Source: Schistosoma mansoni (lineage: Eukaryota > Platyhelminthes > Trematoda > Strigeidida > Schistosomatidae). From it: a stretch of DNA of 64,000 nt. A program made the translations under genes and the position numbers. Shown piece after piece: positions 12,466 to 23,067 of the stretch. Location of the stretch: positions 55,036,108 through 55,100,107 of the forward strand of contig NC_031495.1 of NCBI RefSeq assembly GCF_000237925.1. Reading direction: 5' to 3'. Each line of letters opens with the position of its first letter. Positions within the stretch are counted from its first letter, which is position 1. The notes beneath the pieces were generated by a model. That model was not told the origin of the DNA and searched no databases. It saw nothing but the letters and a program-made list of their open reading frames with translations.

Positions 12466-13615
12466 CTATTGTTAATTTTACAAACAAATAAAAACTAATC
12501 AGTTGCTTTAGTTAGCAATTACACATAGTGGTAGGTAGGACGTGAACAGTATGCAAACTATTTCTTAGTGTTTAGATTTGTCATGAAAGTAATATAATAG
12601 TTAATTTAGACTGGTTGATGATTTACGCTCCATTTGTTGATTACACTACATTGAAACTAGTGAATATGCTGATAAAATAATCTCTCCAGTTCACAGAAAC
12701 GTAATACTTTTTCCCGTATTTAAGGTGATTGATAACCAATGTATTTTAATAGAAACAAGGATTTCGCTAAAAGGTAAGTGTCACAACGTCATACTGTATC
12801 TAGAATAAGATACATTCTTGCATTAACGTTTCGCAACATAAGGAAAGTTTACTTAATTAAAGGGACACTTTCTGAAATCTATTTTTGAATATAAGATATC
12901 GGATTTCAATCAGAAGTTTGAAGGTTTCTCTATAAGGTTTCTGTAAGTGGCTTCGTGTGAGATCGAGTGCACGCTGCTAAGGAAACGCAAACTATGACAA
13001 GACGGTCGAATACCTGGTTTTTTAACATTTTAAAGCTAATGTCAGTTTGTAATCCAAATAAACTTCAGATTATTTGTTTTAGGGACTAATGATTGTGTTA
13101 TTTTCTGTCTTCGAAATAAATTTCAACATATGTGATCAAATACAACCATCCATAAAATTCGACTCCAAGCTGTACATATATTACTTAAGTCTTTTCAAAT
13201 CAACTTAGTTTGTGCAGCGATATGCCAATATGTACGCATCTGATATGTGTATTAGCTTGCTTGTTTACAAACAAAATTGTAGGTGCAGCTTTCACATTAC
13301 ACAAGTCAAGAAAGACACATACTAAAAAGATGTAATTGTCATAAATTATTTAGTTACACGTTTAGACAAACATATAGCAACTGTTTGCCGCTCATTCAAA
13401 TACTATTTAACAGTCTACTATATTGAAGACATTTTGTTAATCTAGAAAAATACATGTATCAAATAACAACGATAAATTTATCAGAACACACTGATATAAA
13501 ATATGTGCCGTGGTGTGAATTTTAAGTATTTTTTATATCATTACACTTCAAACTATTGGATATACATGCAGATATATCACCACTAAGCATATTGCCATGA
13601 TATTTTATGTCTATC
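12466..13615. other. No feature recognised
   Basis: Non-coding AT-rich DNA. An AATAAA at about 12486 and a donor-like 'aaaaggtaagtg' near 12775 were seen, but no exon could be built. Confidence 0.45.
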
Positions 13616-13623
13616 ATTTCTGT

Positions 13624-13869
13624 GTCTTTTGGTCTTTCTCTTTTCCTTTGACCTTCAGGATTCCAGGCAAGCCTTCATATGGAATCCTGAAGGCCAAAGG
13701 AAAAGAGCAAGATCAAAGGACACATTACGCCGAGAAATGGAGATAGACATGATCAGAATGAACAAAAGTTGGATAGAACTAGAAAGGAAGGCCCAGGACA
13801 GAGTGAGTTGAAGAATGCTGGTCGGCGGTCTATGCTCCATTGGGAGTAACAGGCGTAAGTAAATAAGTT
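13624..13869 (+). mobile_element. SR2-like (RTE) LINE 3' end with inverted 5' piece
   Basis: The right part encodes the C-terminal end of the SR2 ORF ([19 protein letters not shown]…) and ends in 'aacaggcgtaagtaaataag', the SR2-type tail. The left 42 bp (13624-13665) is the reverse complement of 13680-13721, giving a hairpin with a 14-nt loop. The direct repeats 'atttctgt' at 13616-13623 and 13870-13877 bound the whole unit. This is the structure expected from twin priming (5' inversion) during target-primed reverse transcription. Confidence 0.75.
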
Positions 13870-14349
13870 ATTTCTGTAACTCAATATTGTGTACAATTAA
13901 GAAGGATAGATCAGTCAAACAGCTATTGAATTACAGAAGTTTAATTGAGTAAATCAACAAGTTTTAACCCATAAATAATTATCATAATGACGACAGAAAT
14001 AAATGAGTCCAACTCATTTGTAATTATTGAAAGCGTTTGAGATTATTTTGTCGTACACTATGGAGATTCCTTACGAATGAAGTTTAAACCTTACTGTGAA
14101 ATTTTATTGATAATCTAATCAGTTGATCTCGAATTCGATTTATTCAATTTTTTTTACCTATTTTCTGTTTAACTGTTGTTCTGTCTAACGTTCAATTCAA
14201 ATATCAACAAAACACCATAATTAACTGATAGGTGGTGAAACGAAATTCATTTATATTTAACATCAGGGATTATTAGTACACTATGTAGAACATTTATCTA
14301 GTTATGATGATTATTTTTATATCCGAAGAAGATTATATCATGGATAACT
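13870..14349. other. No feature recognised
   Basis: AT-rich DNA without supportable features. Confidence 0.45.
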
Positions 14350-14498
14350 TTCGAGAACCACCTATAGTGTTTTTTTAGCGAGTTAGTTTTCTACGGGATG
14401 GGGTCGCTAACCCCATGCTCAACCCTCCTCCGTTACCCGGACTTGCGACAGGCAGTAACTCTAGAAGAGCTGCATGTAGAGTAAACCACTTATAGACT
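14350..14498. repeat. GC-richer block, probable repeat fragment
   Basis: A compositional outlier containing 'ctacgggatggggtcgctaa' and 'cgttacccggacttgcgac', followed by a (TA)n run. The sharp change in composition suggests part of a mobile element, but I cannot assign a family. Confidence 0.35.
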
Positions 14499-14500
14499 GG

Positions 14501-14501
<1 letters not shown>

Positions 14502-14540
<39 letters not shown>
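14502..14540. repeat. (TA)n microsatellite
   Basis: Near-uninterrupted TA repeats of about 38 bp. Confidence 0.9.
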
Positions 14541-14542
<2 letters not shown>

Positions 14543-14559
14543 TCTTACTGTATAACTGT

Positions 14560-15490
14560 CAAGTGTTGTATCCCGAAGAGAATTACGAATGGTAACTTTT
14601 GAGGACTATTTATTGGTCAATATAATATGTATATTTCCTATTGTAATTAACCTAATCATATTCGTTTCCTCTTATCACTAACTTTATTTTGACCTTTGAA
14701 CTATTATTATACGATCCTTGAGTTATCATCAGTTTATTGATTACTATTCACAGCCACATTCGGCTAAATATTGTACAAATGTTATTATCTATTTTATGGA
14801 TCGATATGGTCTGTTTGTTTGGTATATAAACTCAGTATGTTTGAAATACAATGATTCATACCACTGAGGCTGTTATCGGTGTTTTGGACTTAACTGGTTG
14901 GGCTAGGCAGATAGCAGGACCGGTTAGCACTCTAGTCTGCTCGTACGGTTTCGTGTGTCACTGTTCCAATCGATAATTCGCTGCTCCCTGTTTGGCGGTC
15001 TTATCGCGTCACACATCAACTAATCATCCACTCGGCCACAAGACATAACTAGATGATACATATATTTATGTTCCTTTTATCATAAGCTTTGATTTGACCT
15101 ATCGGCTACTACTATATGATCTGCTATTCTTAAGTTATTCCCAATTTATTAGTAACAGCCTCTCACGACCACATCCACCTTTTAGCTTTATCTTGTATAA
15201 TTGTTACTTTCTATTTTATGATATGATGCTGTCTGGTTTGTTTGTATGTAAAGCAAGTATGTCTGAAGTATATGATTCATACAGTGGAAGCTGAGACTGT
15301 GTTCTAGACTCAAACAGATAGGGCTAAGCGAGAAGAGCCAATAAGGACTCTGAGTTGATTCTTTGCTGCTAGTACTGGTTCATGCATCATTGGTTTGGCA
15401 CAGTGCCAGGATCAAATAAGTCGTGTTCTAATTGACAACTTAGTCACGTGGCAACTATCAAGGCAAAAGTCATAACAATTACGGTGTTAC
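14560..15490 (+). mobile_element. LTR-like fossil, tandemly duplicated unit of about 430 bp
   Basis: Two diverged copies lie head to tail, roughly 14640-15060 and 15060-15485. Shared landmarks in order: a 'cttatcactaactttattttgacct'-like start, 'tctattttatg', 'tctg(g)tttgtttg', a TATA-like 'ggtatataaactcag' (first copy), 'gattcatac…a(g)ctg' and 'ggctaggcag/ggctaagcga'. A promoter-like TATA motif inside a repeated unit suits the LTR of an old LTR retrotransposon. The family is not identified, and the divergence between units implies considerable age. Confidence 0.4.
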
Positions 15491-16741
15491 AACTGTCTCC
15501 AATCAAAACAATTGTAAGAAATTAACAAATATAAAAATAAATAACAGCATGAGCGTTGTCAATACACCAATAGATTACTCACAAAAATCCGACGACATAA
15601 CGCTTATCTGCTGTTTGTAATCTCATTTTGACGGAAAATTTTGAGAATTAACTTGTTAACTAACAAGACGCATTTTTCGTGATTCAGTTGGTTTATATAA
15701 TTAATAGGATCCTTTAGACGTTAAAGCCTAGTAGTAGGGTCTATAACATTGTTAATAAGGAATGAAAATTAGAATCTCTAGAGTCTCAACAAATCTAAAT
15801 AACTGAAATTCCTACTTATCTTTGACATTTATTATTAATCGTATGGTTCCTTAAATCGAAGCACCAAAGCTTTGAATAAGCAAAGAAATAAGACATTGTC
15901 CAAATTATCGAATAAAGCCACTTGGTAAAACATTAAATTAAAATAATACTGACTAATTTCCATGACATCTCAACTACAGTAACACATAGTAAATAATTAA
16001 GACAGCGTAATCTGTGTCTATCAGAATGAATCAAATTGGGCTTCAAGTAAAACAAAGAAATAAATTTGAGAACAAAGACGTCATATTTCGTTAGGCGCCA
16101 AAAACTAATGTGACTGATGATTATCGTGGTCTCTATTGGTAATAACAATAATAGGAATAATAACATTCATGTATATAGTTAATTCAAATAATAAAAACTA
16201 AAATGTATTCTTTTTTAGGGTAGATGGATATCCCAACATCTTATAATTGTTCCCATTGTTAAAAACCATATTTAACACAAAGAAGATTTTGAAAGGTTTT
16301 ATGTATTCTTAACATTCTTACTGATTGACTTAATAGTCGTGAATGTCAAAAAAATTACTAATACGAGATTGCAAATAATAATACAATACAATGCCCTTCT
16401 GTTAAAATATATTGATGCAGATAAACACATTTGAAACTGGTAGATACAATAATGAGTCTTTAGAAATTTGGCAAACATACACCCATTTACTTGCAACAAT
16501 AAATATATGAAAAAAACATTTAACAATATATGATGGATCATTACAAAGTAGTTCTTGATTGTTTGTAAAGATTAGTCATTAGTGCACATTTATAAACAAA
16601 ATAGGATCTACCTCATACATAAACATTAAAATAAACGTATACGAAGAGTAGATCTACGACTTTTCGTTTTTGTGATTCTTAAAAGCTGATGTTAAGCACC
16701 CGAATAAAATTATATTCAGTATAAGGTAGATGCACATCCAA
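15491..16741. other. No feature recognised
   Basis: Non-coding AT-rich DNA. ORFs on the minus strand at 15933-16166 and 16299-16541 are low-complexity hydrophobic readings without domains. Confidence 0.45.
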
Positions 16742-17938
16742 TTGTAGCTCGTCTAGAATTACTGTCGATCCCAAGCACAGATAAAGTGAGAAGGTTAGGC
16801 ATGATGTCAGCAACCTTATCACGTAAAAAACAACATTGATAAAAATACACTAACCAGAATAAACAATTGAAACCGTCTAAACTCTGTTATCTGATTTGAA
16901 GGATTTTTGTTTAGGAGAATTATGATTCCCCATAGTAAAAGTCGAGATTCTCAAGAAGTCACTAGGCCGATGTCCCTAGTGATAATCAAAACAACAATTA
17001 ATATAGATGTACGGAATATTCAGACAATATAGGAGACCGGGATGACCAGTCAAACAGCTACTACAATGAGGAGAAAAGACTTGACGAAGCTCGTAATCAG
17101 TGAAACCCCTTGGATGAAAGCTTGGACTGCTTGGATGCAGCTAGACTATTTGAAATTCGTAGACGACCTATTCCATCTATCCCATACACACGGGAAAATG
17201 CAGGTTAAGACAACCAGTGTAACAGCAGCCTCTGCAACAGTAAGCCTCAGCATACACAAGGAAAAAAGCAAAATCCCGAAATACAACACAGAGAACACTA
17301 ATCCAATCACACTTGGTGGAGAAACTCTGGAAGATGTGGAAACATTCATGTACCTGAGTTGTATCATCGATGAACAAGGAGGATCAATGCAGACGTAAAG
17401 GCAAGGATTGGCAAAGCAAGGGCAGGATTCTTACAGTTGAAGAACATATAGAACTCAAAACAACTGTCAACTAACTTCAAAGTGAGAATCTTCAATACGA
17501 ACATCAAGACAGTTCTACTGTATGGAGCCGAAACTTGGAGAACTACTATAACCATAAAAAAGAATGTACAAGTATTTCTGAACAATCGTCTACCCAAGAT
17601 ACTCAATGTCCGTTGACTGGATACCATCAACAACAGCCTTCTGTGGGAGAGAGCAAACCAGCTTCCAGCTCAAGAGGAAACTAGGAAAAGACGCTGGAAG
17701 TAGACAGAACATACATCGCCGAAATAACCAAATTACATCATGAAGCAATCGCTTACTTCGAATCCTGAAGAGAAACGGAAAAGACAAAGACCAAGGAACA
17801 TATTGCAGTGGGGATTGGAAGCAGACATCAGAAGAATGAATAGCGACTGGAAAGGACTGCCTGAGACAGAGTTTCGTGTAAAATGCTAGTGGACGGTCTA
17901 TGTTTGATTAACACGACATTGGTAAGTAATAATTTTCA
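16742..17938 (+). mobile_element. SR2-like (RTE) LINE, internally deleted and decayed
   Basis: The 5' region (16742-17040) matches the start of the SR2 copy at 22129, including 'gcaaccttatcacgtaaaaa'. It then jumps to the C-terminal third: a 'VDDLFHLSH' catalytic-motif remnant (normally xADD), then 'GGETLEDVETFMYLSCIID', '[11 protein letters not shown]' and the end 'INT…ALVSNNFQ'-type decayed tail 'gacattggtaagtaataa'. The endonuclease and most of the reverse transcriptase fingers are missing. At least three stops or frame changes follow 17398, so it cannot make an active enzyme. Confidence 0.75.
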
Positions 17939-19100
17939 AGAGACTCTTAATACTGAAAAAAATATTCTATTCACTTACAAACATCAGGAAAACAACTGAA
18001 CAATCAAAAACATAAGACTGTAGTGGAGCAACAACGAGACAAATTATCTCAACGTTTATTGCACCTTAGAAAATTCGCTGTGCCATACTATTCATAACAT
18101 ATTTACAAGATAGACGCGTATTTTTTTCTTTCCTAATTTCTTTTTACACACTAATCTTTTGTTTACTTTTCAAAAACAAAACAATTTATTCAATAAATTA
18201 AACATTTTTACTAATAACACAATGACATTTAACTTTCTTCTTAGTATTTAGTATAATTAATTTGTAGATTACGTGCTTCAAATAGAATTCTATACTACTT
18301 TTTATCTATGGGTTGTTTAGTTATATACTACTTTTTATCTATAGGTTGTTTAGTTATATACTACTTTTTATCTATGGGTTATTTAGTTATATACTACTTT
18401 TTATCTATGGGTTCTATAGTTAGTTAGATAGTACTAATTCACTTTTACGTATATCGCCTTTTTCCCTTAGAACCTTTTATGATGTAGTCTATAATTATAT
18501 TGATAAAGCTTTTACTTTTTATGTCAAACAAATGAAAGATACATTATGATATGATTTTCTTTAGGAACCCCCTAATTAGAGTTATATTTTTATTTTGAAA
18601 ACTATACTTTTATATTGGGCTACGTTTTTTGACTTTATTTTAATTTATGGAAATTAATGGTACAGGTATTCACCAGATATATGATTGGGTGAGAGGTATG
18701 ATAAACAATAATTCATTCATCAATCTTATCAGTCACGAAATTTTAATGAATATTAAAATTATACTTTTGACTTACTCCATTATGACTCATAATAACAACC
18801 TGTTTGTTTGTTGGTTGGTTCATTTTAACCCTTTAATATTGAGAAAAAAAGAAAGTATGAGGTATGATGTTCAGATAATATAATGATAAGTGTACCATAT
18901 TCTTCTAAGAGAAAGTTTCTTCCCAGCTATTTTAAAAGATAATAGATTCGTTTCAAACTTTATCAAGTGATTAAACAATCATATAAATTAATAAACAGAT
19001 TGTCTTTTACTATACACACAGTCTTTTAGAAGATCAAATTGAAACAAAGTTATAACGAAAGAATTTTTAAGAAAGTTTTGATATGTAATTAAAGTTGAGC
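17939..19100. other. No gene; contains a 33-bp minisatellite
   Basis: Apart from the repeat at 18291-18422 nothing is supportable. A 78-codon ORF at 18647-18883 (+) is AT-driven and has no domain. Confidence 0.45.
18291..18422. repeat. 33-bp tandem repeat, four units
   Basis: Units begin 'tatactactttttatctatg' at 18291, 18324, 18357 and about 18390, differing at only one to a few positions. The near-identity suggests recent amplification. Confidence 0.9.
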
Positions 19101-19104
19101 ATTT

Positions 19105-19225
19105 GATGTTATAGGTACCAGGTTTAAGTCCGAATATAAATATAAACTCTGGACTCCAAGTACATTCAGCTTATGAGTTCTAAATATTATGAAACGTGTA
19201 TCACGGTTTTCACTTATTCTGAATC
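19105..19225 (+). repeat. Degenerate Smα-like SINE
   Basis: The order 'ggtaccaggtttaagtccg' (box B position), 'actctggactccaagtacat', 'cagcttatgag' and 'atgaaacgtgta' parallels the tRNA-like to hammerhead stretch of Smα. The ribozyme core is eroded. Confidence 0.5.
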
Positions 19226-19659
19226 AAAATGATCTTCCTAAAATATTGCGGAGGATAACTCCATGGTATAAGATGGTAAAAATATTTGTAGATATATAAG
19301 TTGATTTCAATATAAGGTGAATTTTTACAGGAATGAATTTACTTTTTGACAGTTCATACCCGTTACCAGGGAGGCCGGTGGCTGAACACTATTGACATTT
19401 CTTACGTACAGATAGATAGTATTTAGTTCCCTAACTGTCGTCGACTCTCAAAAGAACCAGATTATATTGTTTAAAGACTACTTTGTATACATACTTTGAC
19501 TGATATTACGAATATTTTATGGTGAAATTGAAATGGGGATTTGTTTGCATTAGTTATTTTAACTAGATGACATATGTTAAATAAGCAAACTATCAGGAGT
19601 TTAATGTTTTTCAGACATTTAGCAATGCTTTCATACACTCATATATATATACGTTCGAT

Positions 19660-19866
19660 TGTCGCAATTGGTATGAAAATGCATGAACAATAATAATCGG
19701 AGACCATGGACTGATATTTGCAGAAGGAATAGTCAAGATTGAGACAATTGATTGATAGTTTACAAATTAACTGTTTACTGTATGGTTGTCATATTTTACT
19801 GAGATATTCTGTAATTTTGTGCTCAAATACATTCAATTGTCCCCACCCGTGTTCTTGTTCACTGCA
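19660..19866 (+). mobile_element. LTR-like fossil, family B
   Basis: It shares the words 'gtgctcaaatacattcaatt' and 'gtccccacccgtgttct' and the end 'tgttcactgca' with the segment at 9192-9442. It appears partial at its 5' side. Old solo LTR-type remnant. Confidence 0.4.
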
Positions 19867-20689
19867 ATAGATGTATGCCGTATTCTGTGTTAATCAAGTA
19901 GCGAACATAACAGCTTAATTTTCGATGTATTAGTTATAAATACCCCCTTGGTCAACAGCACTTAATTTTATTAACGGATATGTAACCTATGAAGAGACTT
20001 ACAGCTATTTCTTTTGCATATTCATGTTTATCTTTATGATTACTATTTCGTACAAGATATGTTCTAAACATCTGAAAAACAATCTCATTTCGAGATCATT
20101 TGTATGCCTTAATGAAAGTAGTAATTAACTCAACTATCCTAATTCTTGATAACTCAGTTGAATGATTCATAATAATGAAATGTCAAATAAAACTTCAAAT
20201 TAAATATCCTATTTATTCTAATATAAATTTTTATTTGACAGTTATCTGACTTATGTAATAAATTGGATTATGAATATTTTATAACTTCTAAATAATGAAT
20301 TTACTATTTGTCAAATCATAATACATGACATGAATAACAATTCTGGCAAATTATATCCCATTCACTATAACTGTCTAACTAACTTTTCTCAGTTAGTTAC
20401 TAAACTGAAATAAACAAAAAAGCTACCTAAATGAGAAGATAATTATGATCAGTTAATAAAAAGTTGTACATAAGATAAAGTGATTCAATTCACAGATTGT
20501 TGGCATTATTCCATAGTTATGTGTAATCCAACTGTGTAAACATAAATTTGAAAAAAAGACAAGATATTTTATGTAACATTTTGAATGTCACGCAAATATC
20601 TTTTATGCCTAGATTTTACGTAATGTGAAAGTTGAATTAGTTTTCTTTCTGAAACTTTTACTTTTTTTAGGTTTTTAAATTCTTTTGAT
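19867..20689. other. No feature recognised
   Basis: AT-rich, no supportable gene or repeat. Confidence 0.45.
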
Positions 20690-20701
20690 AGATAACTGAT
20701 G

Positions 20702-20993
20702 TTATCAGAAGGGGTTTTGAGGAGAAGCAGTGACTAGTGGAGTTCAAACCATGTCTGTTGTGAGATAGGAACTCACTGAAGAAAATTGGTGAACGGTTGC
20801 TCGACTTCGTGGATTGGTTGGAGCTAGACATTAACACTGTTGGATGACGGCCGGTTCAGAGGTTCGAATCTCGTGAGGCGAGGTCATGGATGCGCACTGC
20901 TGAGGAGTCCCATGATAAGACGAAACGGCCGTCCAGTGCTTCCAGGTTTTCCATGCTGGTCTAGCTTCAATTGACTCACGCTTCCAACTATGA
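20702..20993 (+). repeat. SINE-H2 copy with inverted terminus and 12-bp target duplication
   Basis: Direct repeats 'agataactgatg' at 20690-20701 and 20994-21005 flank it. It begins with 'ttatcagaaggggttttgag', the reverse complement of the family's 3' terminus (compare 28040-28060 and 32250-32272), then the 5' segment 'gagataggaactcactgaag', a shortened tRNA-like region, an intact hammerhead and 'ccaggttttcca…tcaattgactcacgcttcc'. The usual 3' terminus is absent from the right side. Confidence 0.75.
20894..20939 (+). ncRNA. Hammerhead ribozyme (SINE-H2), core intact
   Basis: Stem I GCACUG/CAGUGC, core CUGAGGA and GAAA, stem II GUC…GAC with one outer mismatch, self-complementary stem III ACGGCCGU, cleavage triplet GUC. 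This is the best plus-strand example of the family in the window. Confidence 0.7.
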
Positions 20994-21005
20994 AGATAAC
21001 TGATG

Positions 21006-22120
21006 GTTTATAAAAATAACTTAATAGTTTTAAGATATTACAGATTTTAATGGAAAACATTACAGTTATCAACGAAAGTGGATTGTTAGAATGACTAACA
21101 TTTGTTTATTCGTATCGAGACTTCATCATCTGCTGTCGATGCATCCATTTTGATTGAGTCGGTTTGTATTGAAATTTCATTGATAAGAGTGAATCGTCAT
21201 TGATTCAGAAAATGAAAGGAGCAAATCATTTTAAATTCATAACGTTGTTTATTATTATTTATGTACAGTATTTACGAAAACTTGAACTGATGGAGAAAAC
21301 TCCTATTCAATATGAATGATTGTAACTCATGATTGTTAACATTAATGTTGTACCCTGCACAATCATTTAATCATTTTAGTCTTAACAACTGAAGGATAAA
21401 TTTAATAGTAGTGTTATCAGTTTTGAATGTCAGTGGATCAACCGAAACAATAGTCGAAACACTTTCGTTGGTGTTTTGAATTCTCAAGGATTAATTAGTT
21501 ATGTTTTGATATAGATATACATAATTTTTTTGAATTTTTTCATCATAACCGTTTGCCAACATTTTATGGGAACAAATTTAAAGTATCAGGGTATACCAGC
21601 GACTGGGTTATTCTGCGGAACATGACACTATAATGATTTCTAACGTATAAACACTGTTATTTTTGATGATAGTTATTAACCCCCACCTTTATGCCTTTAA
21701 ATATTTACACGTTTATATTATGTTTCCATTACGTTATAACTGATTAATCTTAACCTTTAACCTATTTATATAATTCACTTTGTGTAATTAAAGATGTACA
21801 TAAATTGTGTTGTTTAAATGAAAACTATCTAAATCGGTACGTTACTAAATAGTCAAGCGCATATATGATAAAAGACCAATCACAATAAAATTTGTCATTA
21901 TTTTGTGATTTCTAGTTTTTTTCTCTTTAGTTATAAATGATTAAAACTAATCTGCAAGGAGACTGGAATTACCTTTTGCTTTAATTTTTTTCAGAGTGGG
22001 TTGTCCCATTCCTTCTACAAAAAAGTATATAAAAACACTCGTAGCACTGCAAGTATGACACATATTTAGAGAACATATATTCTTCTTACACTGCTCAAGG
22101 AAGAGATTAGTTATTATTAT
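21006..22120. other. No feature recognised
   Basis: Non-coding AT-rich DNA. Confidence 0.45.
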
Positions 22121-22128
22121 TATGCATA

Positions 22129-23059
22129 CTAACTCTGCTTGTAGCTCTTCTAAAGTGACTGTCGGTCTCAAGCACGGAAAAAGTGGGAAGGTTAGGCATG
22201 AGGTCAGTAACCTTATCACGTAAAAAAACAACATTGATAAAAACACACTAACCAGAATAAACAATTTAAACCGTCTAAACTCTGTTATCTGATTTGAAGA
22301 ATTTTCGTTTAGAAGAATTATGATTCCTCATAGTAAAAGTCGAGATTCCCAGAAAGTCATGAGACCGATGCCCTTCTTAATATTCAGGGCAATAGTTAAT
22401 ATAGATGCATGGGATATGCGTGCAATATTGGAGACAGGGATGATTAATCAAATGGCTACGGAAATAAGGAGATACAACATGGTAGTGCTCGAAATCAATG
22501 AAACATATTGGACTCAAGCTGGACAGAAAGGGTTAGATTCAGGAGGGATGCTGCTGTACTCTGGCCACGAAGAAGGAAATGCTTAAAACGCACAGACAGT
22601 TGCTCTGAAGCTGTTCAAAAGGCGTGTAATGAATTTGTAGTATGTGAATGTCATGGTCTCAGAATCGTCAAGGCATTATTCAAAACAAAGAACGAGGGGA
22701 TCAAAATGAATGTCAATCAGTGTTATACATCCACCAATGAAAGTGATCGAGAGGATTAAGACCAGATTTACGAAAGGCTGCAATCGATCATAGTGAAGTG
22801 CCCAGAAAAGTACATGACCATCATGATGGGACATACAATGCAGAAACCATCAAACCGCATCACGTGGCAAGCGCTTACTTGGAATCCTGAAAGGAAACGG
22901 AAAAAACAAAGACTAAGCAACACACTGTAGTGGCAATTGGAAGCAGACATCAGAAAAGTGAATAGCAACTGGAAAGGATTGCCCAGGACAAAGTTTGGTG
23001 GGAAGTGCTGGTGAGCGGCCTATGCTCCTGCACGAGGGGTAACAGGCGTAAGTATGTAC
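22129..23059 (+). mobile_element. SR2-like (RTE) LINE, internally deleted, 8-bp target duplication
   Basis: The element has a 5' untranslated region, then the start of an apurinic endonuclease domain (VNIDAWDMRAILETG, ETYWTQAGQ, LLYSGHEE, FKTKNEGIKMNVNQCY, TNESD, ERLQSI). After 'MTIMMG' near 22830 it jumps to the last 60 residues (ALTWNPERKRKKQR…) and the tail 'gtaacaggcgtaagtatg'. The entire reverse transcriptase is missing, and several stops and frame changes interrupt the rest. Repeats 'tatgcata' at 22121-22128 and 23060-23067 flank it. Confidence 0.8.
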
Positions 23060-23067
23060 TATGCATA

